Shown here in pieces: positions 1 to 6,556 of a DNA stretch of 11,082 nucleotides. Source of the stretch: Trebonia sp. (GTDB lineage: Bacteria > Actinomycetota > Actinomycetes > Streptosporangiales > Streptosporangiaceae); the NCBI GenBank assembly GCA_030038035.1, contig JASHPP010000425.1:1-11082 (forward strand), given 5' to 3'. Each line of letters starts with the position of its first letter. The first letter of the stretch is position 1. The translations under genes and the position numbers were made by a program. The notes below the pieces were generated by a model. It worked only from the letters and a program-made list of their open reading frames with translations, did not search any database and was not told the DNA's origin.

Positions 1-957
1 CTGGCGCGCACGCGCTCGCACGCCGAGCTCGCCGCGCAGGTCGAGTTCACCCGCCGCGGCGCCGAGCAGCTGCGCGAGCAGACCAGGGCGCTGGTCAGCG
101 CGCTGCGCCGGCCGGAGGCGCGCGGGCGGTGGGGCGAGCTGCAGCTGCGCCGGGTCGTCGAGCTGGCCGGGATGGCGGACCGGTGTGACTTCGACGAGCA
201 GGTCGTCCTCGGTTCCGGCCAGCGGCCGGACATGGTGGTGCGGCTGGCCGGGGGCAAGAACATCGTCGTCGACTCCAAGGTCTCGCTCGCCGCCTACCTG
301 GAAGCCGCCGAGGCGGCCGACGACGGGGTGCGCGAGGACCGGCTGAACGCGCACGCGCGGCACCTGCGCGCGCACGTCGACCAGCTCGGCGCCAGGGCGT
401 ACTGGAACGCGCTGCGGGAAACGCCGGAATTCGTGATCTTGTTCATCCCTGGCGAGGCGTTCCTCGCGCCGGCCCTCGAGCGCGATCCTGGCCTGCTCGA
501 GCATGCGATCTCGCGCCGGGTGCACATCGCCACGCCGACCACGCTGGTGTCGATGCTTCGCACGGCGCAGTACGCGTGGCAGCAGCAGGCGCTCTCGGAC
601 AACGCGCGGGCGGTGTTCGACCTCGGGCGTCAGCTGCACGAGCGGCTGTCCGGGCTTGGGCGGCACGTGGAGCGGCTCGGCAAGTCGCTGACCGACGCGG
701 TCGGCGCCTACAACGCCGCCGTCGGGTCGCTGGAAAGCCGGGTGCTTGTCAGCGCCAGGCGGCTTGCCGAGCTCGGCATCGTGGAGGCCGAGCTGCCAGG
801 GCCCGGGGCGATTGCGGAGACGGCGCGGCCGCTGTCCGCGCCGGAACTGCTCGCCGCCGAGCCCGGTCTCGACGCCGATCTTGACGCAGGTGCTGACGCC
901 GGTGCTGACGCTATTTGCGAAGCTCGCGCGGGAGCTGGAACGACATCCGCTCGGTGA
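1..957 (+). CDS. rmuC: RmuC family DNA recombination protein (5' end outside window)
   Basis: The reading frame is open from the first base, and 318 residues are visible before the TGA. The product matches RmuC, a predicted PD-(D/E)XK-like nuclease-fold protein that limits rearrangements at short inverted repeats in E. coli. The visible part begins in the coiled-coil stretch that precedes the core. It then shows the family hallmarks [17 protein letters not shown] (about 42-58 of the visible part), RPDMVV (75-80, D77) and IVVDSK (88-93, D91 and K93), followed by [13 protein letters not shown] and [19 protein letters not shown]. The start is not in the window; the ATG at 172 is internal, because homology runs upstream of it. 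The C-terminal tail is Ala/Asp-rich, low in complexity and probably not conserved. Its last 47 nt overlap the 3' end of the convergent ispH gene. The family assignment is secure; the nuclease activity is inferred from the fold. Confidence 0.93.
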   Translation: MARTRSHAELAAQVEFTRRGAEQLREQTRALVSALRRPEARGRWGELQLRRVVELAGMADRCDFDEQVVLGSGQRPDMVVRLAGGKNIVVDSKVSLAAYLEAAEAADDGVREDRLNAHARHLRAHVDQLGARAYWNALRETPEFVILFIPGEAFLAPALERDPGLLEHAISRRVHIATPTTLVSMLRTAQYAWQQQALSDNARAVFDLGRQLHERLSGLGRHVERLGKSLTDAVGAYNAAVGSLESRVLVSARRLAELGIVEAELPGPGAIAETARPLSAPELLAAEPGLDADLDAGADAGADAICEARAGAGTTSAR

Positions 958-1861
958 CGGCTTCGACCTCCGCCACGTCGCTGAACCCGAGCTTGTCCAG
1001 CCTGGCGAGCACGCCGCTGACCAGCTGCTCGGGAACCGAGGCCCCGCTGGTGACGCCGACCGTGCCGGCCCCGGCCAGCCAGCGGTCTTCGATCTCGCCG
1101 GCATCATCCACGAGGTAGGCAGCGCCCGCTCCGGCGTCCCTGGCCACCTCGACGAGGCGGACCGAGTTGGACGAGTTCGGCGAGCCGACGACGAGCACGA
1201 CGTCCGCCTCGCGGGCGATCACCTTGACCGCGGCCTGCCGGTTCTGGGTCGCGTAGCAGATGTCGTCGCTCGGCGGGTCGACCAGCTGCGGGAAACGCTC
1301 CCGCAGCGCGGCGACCGTCTGGGTGGTCTCGTCCACCGACAGGGTCGTCTGGGACAGCCACACCACCTTGGCCGGATCGCGCACCTCGACCGTGGCCGCG
1401 CCGTCGGTCCCGTCGACCAGGCGGACCCGCGCCGGGGCCTCGCCGGTCGTGCCGACAACCTCCTCGTGGCCGTCGTGGCCGATCAGCAGGATGTCGTAGT
1501 CACCGGCCGCGAAGCGCCGCGCCTCGTTGTGCACCTTGGTGACGAGCGGGCAGGTGGCGTCGATCGCGCGCAGCCCGCGCTGCTGCGCAGCCAGGCGCAC
1601 CTCAGGCGCGATGCCGTGCGCGGAGAACACCACGACGCCGCCCTCGGGCACCTCGTCGGTCTCCTCGACGAAGACCGCGCCCCGCTTCTCCAATTCGTTG
1701 ACCACATGAGTGTTGTGTACGATCTGCTTGCGCACGTAAACTGGCGCGCCGAACCGGTCAAGCGCGATCTCCACAGCTTGCACGGCTCGGTCGACCCCTG
1801 CGCAGTAGCCTCGTGGCTTCGCCAGCAGGACCCGGCGGTGGGTCTCGGACATGCCTCCCAT
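911..1861 (-). CDS. ispH: 4-hydroxy-3-methylbut-2-enyl diphosphate reductase (IspH/LytB)
   Basis: IspH is the last enzyme of the MEP pathway. It reduces HMBPP to isopentenyl and dimethylallyl diphosphate with a [4Fe-4S] cluster, in the cytosol. The 316-residue product is full length. The three cluster cysteines are C20 (RGYCAGV), C104 (DATCPLV) and C202 (DICYATQ). The diphosphate and proton-relay residues are also present: H50-region VHNTHVV, SAHG (H82), GHDGHEEV (H132, E134), SQTTLS, and SPNSSNS (N232). The first ATG ([10 protein letters not shown]) has no Shine-Dalgarno sequence. A second ATG three codons in has GGGAGG only 1 nt before it, so neither start is ideal and a start at 1861 is a choice of length. 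The gene is divergent from the PETAV-repeat gene and converges on rmuC. The same ispH - small protein - xseA - xseB order is known from mycobacteria. Confidence 0.97.
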   Translation of the reverse strand: MGGMSETHRRVLLAKPRGYCAGVDRAVQAVEIALDRFGAPVYVRKQIVHNTHVVNELEKRGAVFVEETDEVPEGGVVVFSAHGIAPEVRLAAQQRGLRAIDATCPLVTKVHNEARRFAAGDYDILLIGHDGHEEVVGTTGEAPARVRLVDGTDGAATVEVRDPAKVVWLSQTTLSVDETTQTVAALRERFPQLVDPPSDDICYATQNRQAAVKVIAREADVVLVVGSPNSSNSVRLVEVARDAGAGAAYLVDDAGEIEDRWLAGAGTVGVTSGASVPEQLVSGVLARLDKLGFSDVAEVEAVTERMSFQLPRELRK

Positions 1862-1956
1862 GGTAGGCGAGAGACCCGGTCCGCCGGCCAGACGACCGCT
1901 TTATATCGGTGGTCGTGCATAACGCCGTGTGTCAGCCAGCTTCACATTTGCGTGTC

Positions 1957-1972
1957 TGGCGGGAAACCGCCA
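1957..1972. other. Perfect 6-bp hairpin with GAAA tetraloop
   Basis: TGGCGG - GAAA - CCGCCA folds into a perfect stem closed by a GNRA-type tetraloop. With one bulged A, the flanking TCT/AGA bases extend it to 8 pairs. It lies between divergent genes and so does not terminate either one. It could be an operator, or part of the 5' untranslated region of the rightward gene. No U-tract follows it. Confidence 0.45.
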
Positions 1973-1980
1973 AGATACCT

Positions 1981-1992
1981 CCTTAACTAAGG
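1981..1992. other. 12-nt palindrome CCTTAACTAAGG
   Basis: CCTTA-AC-TAAGG is a perfect 5-bp dyad around a 2-nt centre, in an A+T-rich patch of a very GC-rich genome, 8 nt after the GAAA hairpin. Position and symmetry suggest a protein-binding site for regulation of ispH or of the rightward gene. There is no direct evidence for a binding factor. Confidence 0.35.
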
Positions 1993-2055
1993 CACAACGG
2001 ACGGGGCCCTGCTGCGGCACACTGGTGGTACCCGTCCTCCGAGGAGAGTGTGATT

Positions 2056-2571
2056 ATGCGAGTCCCGCAGGTCAACGAGCGCGTCAAGGATGCCCCAGCG
2101 AATACGCTGCGGGCCATGTTCGCGGGAATCGGCCAGCTGCTGTCCATCACGGACAAGTTCCGGAACAAGTCCGCCGCGGCCCCCGCGGACACCGTCGCTC
2201 CTGAAACGGCCGTCCCCGAGGCCGCCGCCCCGCAGTCGGCTGCCCCGGAGACGGCGGCGCCTGAGACCGCGGTCCCAGAGACCGCGGTCCCAGAGACCGC
2301 GGTTCCCGAGACCGCGGTCCCAGAGACCGCCGTTCCCGAGACCGCGGTGGGCGGGCACGTCAAGGTGCTGCCGACGGAGGCTGCGGCGGCGGCCGGCGAG
2401 CCGCCGGTTCCGAACTACGACAGCCTGTCGGTCGCCTCGCTGCGCGCCAGGCTCCGGAACCTCACGCCTGCCGAGCTCGGCCAGCTCATCGAGTACGAGA
2501 AGGGGCACGCGGGCCGCGCGGACGTGATCACCATGTTCGAGCGCCGCATCGCCAAGCTCGCCGAGGAGTAG
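2056..2571 (+). CDS. Probable lipid droplet-associated protein family (Rv1109c-like) with PETAV repeats
   Basis: This is a small 171-residue protein of the family that sits between ispH and xseA in actinomycetes (Rv1109c in M. tuberculosis), often labelled lipid droplet-associated. The N-terminal 35 residues are amphipathic (NTLRAMFAGIGQLLSITDKF). Residues 50-98 are an Ala/Pro/Glu/Thr-rich linker made of near-perfect PETAV/PETAA pentapeptides. The C-terminal 55 residues are the conserved helical part (PNYDSLSVASLRARL, LTPAELGQLIEYEKGHA, DVITMFERRIAKL). I chose the ATG at 2056 because AGGAG at 2042-2046 is 9 nt upstream; a GTG two codons earlier (2050) is possible but is only 3 nt from that site. 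No signal peptide or membrane helix is seen. The molecular function is unknown, and the family name rests on C-terminal pattern and context, not on a search. Confidence 0.75.
   Translation: MRVPQVNERVKDAPANTLRAMFAGIGQLLSITDKFRNKSAAAPADTVAPETAVPEAAAPQSAAPETAAPETAVPETAVPETAVPETAVPETAVPETAVGGHVKVLPTEAAAAAGEPPVPNYDSLSVASLRARLRNLTPAELGQLIEYEKGHAGRADVITMFERRIAKLAEE
2203..2349 (+). repeat. 15-bp tandem repeat (about 10 units) coding PETAV, with internal palindromes
   Basis: The period is 15 bp, in frame with the host gene. The six rightmost units from 2263 are nearly identical (GAGACCGCGGTCCCA and GAGACCGCGGTTCCC forms; the last lacks 3 nt). The four left units are degenerate. Three units (2265-2274, 2280-2289, 2310-2319) contain the perfect palindrome GACCGCGGTC, and two others keep its 8-bp core ACCGCGGT. 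Both the protein linker length and local DNA folding could therefore vary with unit number. Confidence 0.95.
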
Positions 2572-2588
2572 CACGCGCCCCGGCGAGT

Positions 2589-2610
2589 CGCGCGGCGGCT
2601 GCGCCGCGCG
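2589..2610 (+). terminator. 9-bp perfect GC hairpin after the PETAV-repeat gene
   Basis: CGCGCGGCG - GCTG - CGCCGCGCG is a perfect 9-bp stem with a 4-nt loop, 17 nt after the stop codon of the PETAV-repeat gene and 27 nt before xseA. No T-tract follows. This is common for actinomycete terminators but makes the call uncertain. If it works as a terminator, xseA has its own promoter downstream. Confidence 0.45.
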
Positions 2611-2637
2611 GTCCGCCGACCGTGGTGGGATGGTGGC

Positions 2638-3861
2638 ATGGCCCTAGAGACGTCCGCCGAGTCCCCGGTCCCGGTGCGGACGGTGCTTCAGCTCGTCGGC
2701 GGCTGGATCGGACGCCTGGGCCGGGTCTGGGTCGAGGGACAGATCGCCGAGTGCAGCAAGCGCGGCGCCGCCGTGTTCCTCACCCTCCGGGATCCGGTCG
2801 CGGCCGTCTCCGTCCAGGTCATCTGCACGCGGCAGGTGTTCGAGGCGGCCAGCCCCGCGCCCGTGACGGGCGCCCGGGTGGTCGTGTTCGCCAAGCCCGA
2901 GTTCAACGCGACGCGCGGCTCGTTCGCGCTGACCGGACTCGAGATCCGCGCCGTGGGGGTCGGCGAGCTGCTGGCGCGGCTGGACAGGCTGCGCCGCGCG
3001 CTCGCCGCCGAGGGCCTGTTCGACCCCCAGCGCAAGCGCGCCCTGCCGTTCCTGCCCGGCGTGATCGGCCTGATCTGCGGGCGCGAGTCCGCGGCCGAGC
3101 GCGACGTCGTCCGCAACGCCGAGCACCGCTGGCCGGCCGTCAAGTTCAGGATCGAGCAGACCGCGGTGCAGGGCCCGTACGCGGCCGGGGACGTCATCGC
3201 CGCGCTGCGGCGGCTGGACGAGGACCCGGACGTGGACGTGATCATCATCGCCAGGGGCGGCGGCTCCGTGGAGGACCTGCTGCCGTTCTCCGACGAGGAC
3301 CTGATCAGGGCGGTGGCGGCCTGCCGGACTCCCGTGGTGAGCGCGATCGGGCACGAGCAGGACACGCCGCTCCTCGACTACGTGGCTGACCTGCGGGCAT
3401 CCACGCCGACCGACGCGGCCAAACGGGTCGTTCCCGACGTCACGGAGGAGTTCGCGCTGGTCACCCAGCTGCGCGACCGGGCCCGCCGCTCGGTGCTCGG
3501 CTGGCTGGACCGCGAGCGAGCCTGGCTAGACGCCGTCAGGTCGCGCCCGGCGCTTGCCGACCCGGTACGCGAGATCGAGCGCCAGGCCGAGCAGGTCGAC
3601 GCCCTCGCCAGGCGCGCCCGCCAGTCGCTGGACGGCAGCCTCGCGCGGGCCAGCGACGACATCGCCCACACGCGCGCCAGGCTGCTCGCGCTCTCGCCCG
3701 CCGCGACGCTGCGGCGCGGCTACGCGATCGTGCAGCGCGCTGACTCGGCCGTGGTCCGCGCGGTCGCGCAGGTGTCCCCCGGCGAGCTGCTCACCGTACG
3801 GTTCGCGGAAGACCAGCTCGCCGTTCGCGCTGTCGCCACCGGCGACGGCGACCACGAGTAG
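2638..3861 (+). CDS. xseA: Exodeoxyribonuclease VII large subunit
   Basis: XseA is the catalytic subunit of exonuclease VII, a metal-independent single-strand DNA exonuclease acting from both ends in repair and mutagenesis. The 407-residue product has the N-terminal OB-fold at about 14-106 ([24 protein letters not shown]). The catalytic domain follows, with GRESAAERD (148-156), [18 protein letters not shown] (205-222) and [17 protein letters not shown] with RASTPTDAA (235-261). A charged helical region (about 270-350) and the C-terminal RRGYAIVQ strand complete it. The length is normal for actinomycetes. The ATG is preceded only by a weak G-rich Shine-Dalgarno sequence, but the N-terminus aligns with the family from this point. 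xseB starts 10 nt after the stop, so the two subunits are very likely co-transcribed. Confidence 0.96.
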   Translation: MALETSAESPVPVRTVLQLVGGWIGRLGRVWVEGQIAECSKRGAAVFLTLRDPVAAVSVQVICTRQVFEAASPAPVTGARVVVFAKPEFNATRGSFALTGLEIRAVGVGELLARLDRLRRALAAEGLFDPQRKRALPFLPGVIGLICGRESAAERDVVRNAEHRWPAVKFRIEQTAVQGPYAAGDVIAALRRLDEDPDVDVIIIARGGGSVEDLLPFSDEDLIRAVAACRTPVVSAIGHEQDTPLLDYVADLRASTPTDAAKRVVPDVTEEFALVTQLRDRARRSVLGWLDRERAWLDAVRSRPALADPVREIERQAEQVDALARRARQSLDGSLARASDDIAHTRARLLALSPAATLRRGYAIVQRADSAVVRAVAQVSPGELLTVRFAEDQLAVRAVATGDGDHE

Positions 3862-3871
3862 GATCTATTTC

Positions 3872-4117
3872 GTGACAGATCGTGAATCACTCTCCTACGA
3901 GCAGGCACGTGACGAGCTCGCCGGTGTGGTGAAGCGGCTCGAGGCGGGCGGGCTGTCCCTCGAGCAGTCACTCGACCTGTGGGAGCGCGGCGAGAAGCTG
4001 GCCGCGATCTGCGCCGAATGGCTGGACGGGGCCCGGGCCAGGCTGACCACCGCGATCGCGGCCCGCGAACCCGACGACGCCGGGCCCGACCCTGGCGCCG
4101 CAGGCGCCCCGTTCTGA
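3872..4117 (+). CDS. xseB: Exodeoxyribonuclease VII small subunit
   Basis: XseB is the short helical subunit that binds the XseA stalk and is needed for exonuclease VII activity. The 81-residue product shows the whole family core: SYEQARDELAGVVKRLE, LSLEQSLDLWERGEKL and AAICAEWLDGARARL. A GTG start is chosen because AGGA (3860-3863, overlapping the xseA stop) lies 8 nt upstream and the family begins at this point. Longer readings in this frame run inside xseA and are not expected. The C-terminal tail of about 20 residues is Asp/Pro/Ala-rich and variable in the family. Confidence 0.95.
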   Translation: MTDRESLSYEQARDELAGVVKRLEAGGLSLEQSLDLWERGEKLAAICAEWLDGARARLTTAIAAREPDDAGPDPGAAGAPF

Positions 4118-4139
4118 GCCGCTCGCCCGCCGCTCGCCC
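4118..4139. repeat. Perfect tandem duplication of an 11-mer
   Basis: GCCGCTCGCCC occurs twice in direct succession right after the xseB stop codon. It is probably a slippage product in the short spacer before the next gene. No function is apparent. Confidence 0.8.
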
Positions 4140-4164
4140 GCGCGTGGCCGCTCGACGCGGCATC

Positions 4165-4170
4165 TAGGCT
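4165..4170 (+). promoter_or_regulatory. Possible -10 box for a leaderless start of the FrnE-like gene
   Basis: TAGGCT fits the actinomycete -10 pattern TANNNT and ends 6 nt before the ATG, the spacing expected of leaderless transcripts. No good Shine-Dalgarno sequence or -35 is seen. The box would let this gene be transcribed independently of xseAB. Confidence 0.35.
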
Positions 4171-4176
4171 GTAGGC

Positions 4177-4812
4177 ATGCGCGTGGATATCTGGAGCGAC
4201 GTCGTCTGCCCGTGGTGCTATGTCGGCAAGGCGCGGTTCGAGAAGGCGCTGCGCGCCTTCGGGCATCGCGACGAGGTCGAGGTCGTGTACCGCTCGTTCG
4301 AGCTGGATCCCGACTACCCCAAGGGCCAGCGGGACACCGTCGTGAGGATGCTGAGCAGGAAATACGGCATGGCCGAAGAGGAGGCGCTCGCCGCCGACGC
4401 GCGCGTCGCCGCGCTGGCCCGGGCCGAGGGGCTCGGTTTCGACTCCGACAGGCCCATCGGCAACACGTTCGACATCCACCGCGTGCTCCACCTCGGCCGC
4501 GAGAGCGGCGTGCAGCGCGAGCTCGTCGCCGCGGTCAACGAGGCCTACTTCGCGCAGGCGCTGCAGGTCTTCGACCGGGATGTGCTCGCCGAGGTGGCGG
4601 CGGACGCGGGACTCGACTACGGCAAGGTCGGCGAGATCCTCGACGGTGACGCGTACGCCGACGCGGTGCGGCAGGACGAACGGATGGCCCGCGAGCTCGG
4701 CATCGGCGGGGTCCCGTTCTTCGTCTTCGACATGGCGCTCGCGGTGTCCGGGGCGCAGTCGCCCGAGACTTTCGCCAGCGCCCTGAACCAGGCCCGGCCC
4801 CGCCGCGGCTAA
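4177..4812 (+). CDS. DsbA family oxidoreductase, FrnE-like
   Basis: This is a 211-residue thioredoxin-fold protein of the DsbA superfamily, FrnE subgroup. The redox motif CPWC (C11-C14) sits directly after the first strand (VDIWSDVVCPWCYVGK). The all-helical insertion spans roughly residues 50-150, including RPIGNTFDIHRVLHLG, typical of FrnE. The cis-proline loop is GIGGVPFFVFD (P180), followed by the conserved ALAVSGAQSPETF. There is no signal peptide, so it acts in the cytoplasm, unlike periplasmic DsbA. FrnE relatives act as disulfide isomerases or oxidoreductases in oxidative-stress tolerance, or in polyketide biosynthesis for FrnE itself; the substrate here is unknown. It lies 59 nt after xseB and 27 nt before glpX, with no clear functional link to either. 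Confidence 0.92.
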   Translation: MRVDIWSDVVCPWCYVGKARFEKALRAFGHRDEVEVVYRSFELDPDYPKGQRDTVVRMLSRKYGMAEEEALAADARVAALARAEGLGFDSDRPIGNTFDIHRVLHLGRESGVQRELVAAVNEAYFAQALQVFDRDVLAEVAADAGLDYGKVGEILDGDAYADAVRQDERMARELGIGGVPFFVFDMALAVSGAQSPETFASALNQARPRRG

Positions 4813-4839
4813 CGCCGCGAGCGGGGTAGAACATTCACC

Positions 4840-5886
4840 ATGACGGACGAGCAGATCGATACCTCCCGCGATGCGGGCATACCGGGGACGCCTGAGCCGG
4901 GACGGCACGCGCCCAGCCGGAACCTGGCGCTTGAACTCGCCCGGGTCACTGAGGCGGCCGCGATGGCGGCCGCACGCTGGGTAGGGCGCGGGGACAAGAT
5001 CGGGGCGGACGCGGCCGCCGTGAACGCGATGCGCAGGCTCATCAACTCCGTGTCGATGCGCGGTGTCGTGGTCATCGGCGAAGGCGAGAAGGACAACGCC
5101 CCGATGCTGTTCAACGGCGAGGAGGTCGGCGACGGCACCGGCCCGGCCTGCGACGTCGCCGTCGACCCGATCGACGGCACCAGGTTGTGCGCCAACGGGA
5201 TGCCGAACGCGATCTCGGTGCTCGCGGTCGCCGAGCGCGGCTCGATGTACGACCCGTCCGCGGTCTTCTACATGAGCAAGCTGGCCACCGGCCCGGAGGC
5301 GGCCGGCGTGGTCGACATCAACGCGCCCCCCGCCGCCAACGTCGCCGCGGTGGCCAAGGCCAAGGGCATCTCGGCGAACGACGTCACCGTGGTCATCCTG
5401 GACCGGCCGCGGCACGCGGACCTGATCGCGGCGGTCCGCGTGAGCGGCGCGCGGATTCACCTGATCACCGACGGGGACGTGGCCGGCGCGATCATGGCGG
5501 CGCGCGCCGACACCGGGATCGACCTCATGCTCGGCATCGGCGGGACCCCGGAAGGGGTCATCGCGGCCAGCGCGCTGAAGTGCCTCGGCGGGGTGATCCT
5601 CGGCAAGCTCGCCCCCCGCGACGACGCCGAGCGCCGCCGTGCCCTCGACGCCGGGCACGACCTGGACCGGGTGCTCACCACCGACGACCTGGTCTCCTCC
5701 GACGACGTGTTCTTCGCGGCCACCGGGATCACCGACGGCGAGCTGCTGGCCGGGGTCCGCTACAAGCGCGGCGGGGCCACCACGCACTCGCTGGTGATGC
5801 GGTCCCGTTCCGGCACGATCAGGTCCATCAGGAGCGAGCACGCCCTGTGGAAGCTGAGCGCGTACAGCTCGATCAAGTACGACTGA
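4840..5886 (+). CDS. glpX: Class II fructose-1,6-bisphosphatase
   Basis: GlpX hydrolyses fructose 1,6-bisphosphate to fructose 6-phosphate in gluconeogenesis; in many actinomycetes it is the only FBPase. The 348-residue product has the metal and substrate residues of the family: D57 ([11 protein letters not shown]), E81 ([14 protein letters not shown]), D109 and D112 (VDPIDGT) and E238 (GIGGTPEGV). [21 protein letters not shown] and [13 protein letters not shown] are also intact. The first 28 residues form a Pro/Asp-rich extension relative to E. coli GlpX, which begins at the equivalent of [13 protein letters not shown]. The ATG is kept because the frame is good and no better internal start with a ribosome site is visible. 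The gene is convergent with the DUF1707 gene, with only 7 nt between the stop codons. Confidence 0.96.
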   Translation: MTDEQIDTSRDAGIPGTPEPGRHAPSRNLALELARVTEAAAMAAARWVGRGDKIGADAAAVNAMRRLINSVSMRGVVVIGEGEKDNAPMLFNGEEVGDGTGPACDVAVDPIDGTRLCANGMPNAISVLAVAERGSMYDPSAVFYMSKLATGPEAAGVVDINAPPAANVAAVAKAKGISANDVTVVILDRPRHADLIAAVRVSGARIHLITDGDVAGAIMAARADTGIDLMLGIGGTPEGVIAASALKCLGGVILGKLAPRDDAERRRALDAGHDLDRVLTTDDLVSSDDVFFAATGITDGELLAGVRYKRGGATTHSLVMRSRSGTIRSIRSEHALWKLSAYSSIKYD

Positions 5887-5893
5887 CGCCGCG

Positions 5894-6496
5894 TTACGGT
5901 AGCGAGGCTCGCCGCCGCCGCGGCAGCCAGCGGCGCGGTCGCGGCGGCGTGCGCACAAGCACCTCGCTCATGACCAGCAGCCCGCGGACCTCGACCACGG
6001 GAACGTCCGCGGAGGACGGCACCCACTTCACCGTCGCGCCCCGCTGGCGGCCGATCACTTCGGTCCCGTTCATCGCGACCTCGACGCCCGCCGGCACGAT
6101 CAGCCGCACCCGGCCGAAGAACGCGTACACGTTGAGCACGACGTGCCGGTCCTGCAGCATCGCCTCGCGCAGGTCGAGCACGGCCTCACCGCACACGGCC
6201 GAGCACGTCATGACCGGCGGGACCACCCAGCGGCCGTGCCGCTCCTCGGTGCTGAACACCGCCGCCACGACCTTCCCGTCGTCCAGCCGGACCGGCTGCT
6301 GCGCGGGCGGGGCCAGGTCGGAGGTCAGCCCAGCGAGCTCGCCGAGCGTGCGGGCGGAAAGAGCCGCCGCCATGCGTTCGGAATGCTCGTCCTGGGTAAG
6401 GCGGCCGTCGCCGAGCGCGGCGGCCAGCATGGCAATCACCCGGTCGCGATCTGAGTCGGACGCGCGCAGATCGCGTGGCGCGGGCCGTGGTGGCAT
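5894..6496 (-). CDS. DUF1707 and LiaF-like (cell wall-active antibiotic response) domain protein
   Basis: This is a 200-residue protein. Residues 8-60 are a DUF1707 domain (DLRASDSDRDRVIAML, GDGRLTQDEHSERM, ARTLGELAGLTSDL). Residues about 95-185 resemble the C-terminal domain of LiaF/DUF2154 proteins (VLDLREAMLQDRHVVLNVYAFFGRVRLIVPAGVEV, then VEVRGLLVMSEVLVRT), a right-handed beta stack. No membrane segment is seen and the C-terminus is Arg-rich. Proteins of this architecture are common in actinomycetes, and a role in envelope-stress signalling is suggested only by the LiaF resemblance. The start is supported by a leaderless -10 (TATGTT, 6 nt upstream) and by near-identity with the second DUF1707 copy, which starts at the same residue. 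Its N-terminal 73 residues match that copy at 61 positions. This is the intact member of the pair. Confidence 0.85.
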   Translation of the reverse strand: MPPRPAPRDLRASDSDRDRVIAMLAAALGDGRLTQDEHSERMAAALSARTLGELAGLTSDLAPPAQQPVRLDDGKVVAAVFSTEERHGRWVVPPVMTCSAVCGEAVLDLREAMLQDRHVVLNVYAFFGRVRLIVPAGVEVAMNGTEVIGRQRGATVKWVPSSADVPVVEVRGLLVMSEVLVRTPPRPRRWLPRRRRASLP

Positions 6497-6520
6497 GGTC
6501 AGAACATACCCTTTTTGCCC
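6497..6520. promoter_or_regulatory. Bidirectional promoter, left copy
   Basis: Leftward: TATGTT (complement of 6503-6508) ends 6 nt before the DUF1707 ATG. Rightward: TACCCT (6507-6512) ends 8 nt before the ATG of the glutamine synthetase remnant at 6521. The two boxes share the central TA. No Shine-Dalgarno sequence or clear -35 is present, so leaderless transcription is likely for DUF1707. The rightward activity, if any, would read antisense into the istB fusion gene. Confidence 0.5.
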
Positions 6521-6544
6521 ATGACCGACGTCCTGCGGCGGGCC
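6521..6544 (+). pseudogene. Remnant of the glutamine synthetase-like gene start (8 codons)
   Basis: ATGACCGACGTCCTGCGGCG and the next four bases (reading MTDVLRRA) match the first 24 nt of the intact gene at 7583 (MTDILRRA) at 22 of 24 positions. Similarity stops abruptly after this point, 12 nt before the stop codon of the istB fusion gene. The frame stays open rightward only as antisense of istB, so no functional product is expected. Confidence 0.7.
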
Positions 6545-6556
6545 GCCGGCCCGCGG

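Larger units (their letters stand above)
1862..2055. promoter_or_regulatory. Divergent intergenic region of ispH and the PETAV-repeat gene
   Basis: This 194-nt stretch is clearly richer in A+T than its surroundings between about 1898 and 1992, as expected for the promoters of two divergent genes. A dyad ACGACC / GGTCGT (1892-1897 and 1911-1916) flanks TTTATAT. A hairpin and a short palindrome lie further right and are listed separately. I could not pick a convincing -35/-10 pair for either direction, so exact promoters are left open. The Shine-Dalgarno sequence AGGAG (2042-2046) of the rightward gene sits in the small inverted repeat CCTC-C-GAGG. Confidence 0.5.
6239..6544. repeat. Left copy of a duplicated ~305-bp block (DUF1707 5' end, promoter, GS-like gene start)
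   Basis: This block runs from codon 86 of the DUF1707 gene through its start, across the 24-nt intergenic spacer and into 8 codons resembling the start of the glutamine synthetase-like gene. It matches 7304-7606 with a single 3-nt gap, one Gly codon in the DUF1707 reading. Over a 77-nt stretch next to the DUF1707 starts I counted 10 mismatches. The spacer has the same length in both copies. Confidence 0.9.

Noticed and set aside
746..1990. Open frame of 414 codons on the plus strand across rmuC and antisense to ispH
   Set aside because: It is a mirror of the ispH coding strand with no recognisable domain, and begins inside rmuC in another frame.
1961..1990. Possible ECF-type promoter from GGGAAAC upstream of the PETAV-repeat gene
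   Set aside because: The GGGAAAC is part of the tetraloop hairpin and no matching -10 element lies at the right distance.
3895..5958. Long open frame of 687 codons on the minus strand opposite xseB, the FrnE-like gene and glpX
   Set aside because: It is antisense to three well-recognised genes, its product is a biased Arg/Asp/His/Val-rich sequence with no family pattern, and such frames arise from high GC at codon position 3.
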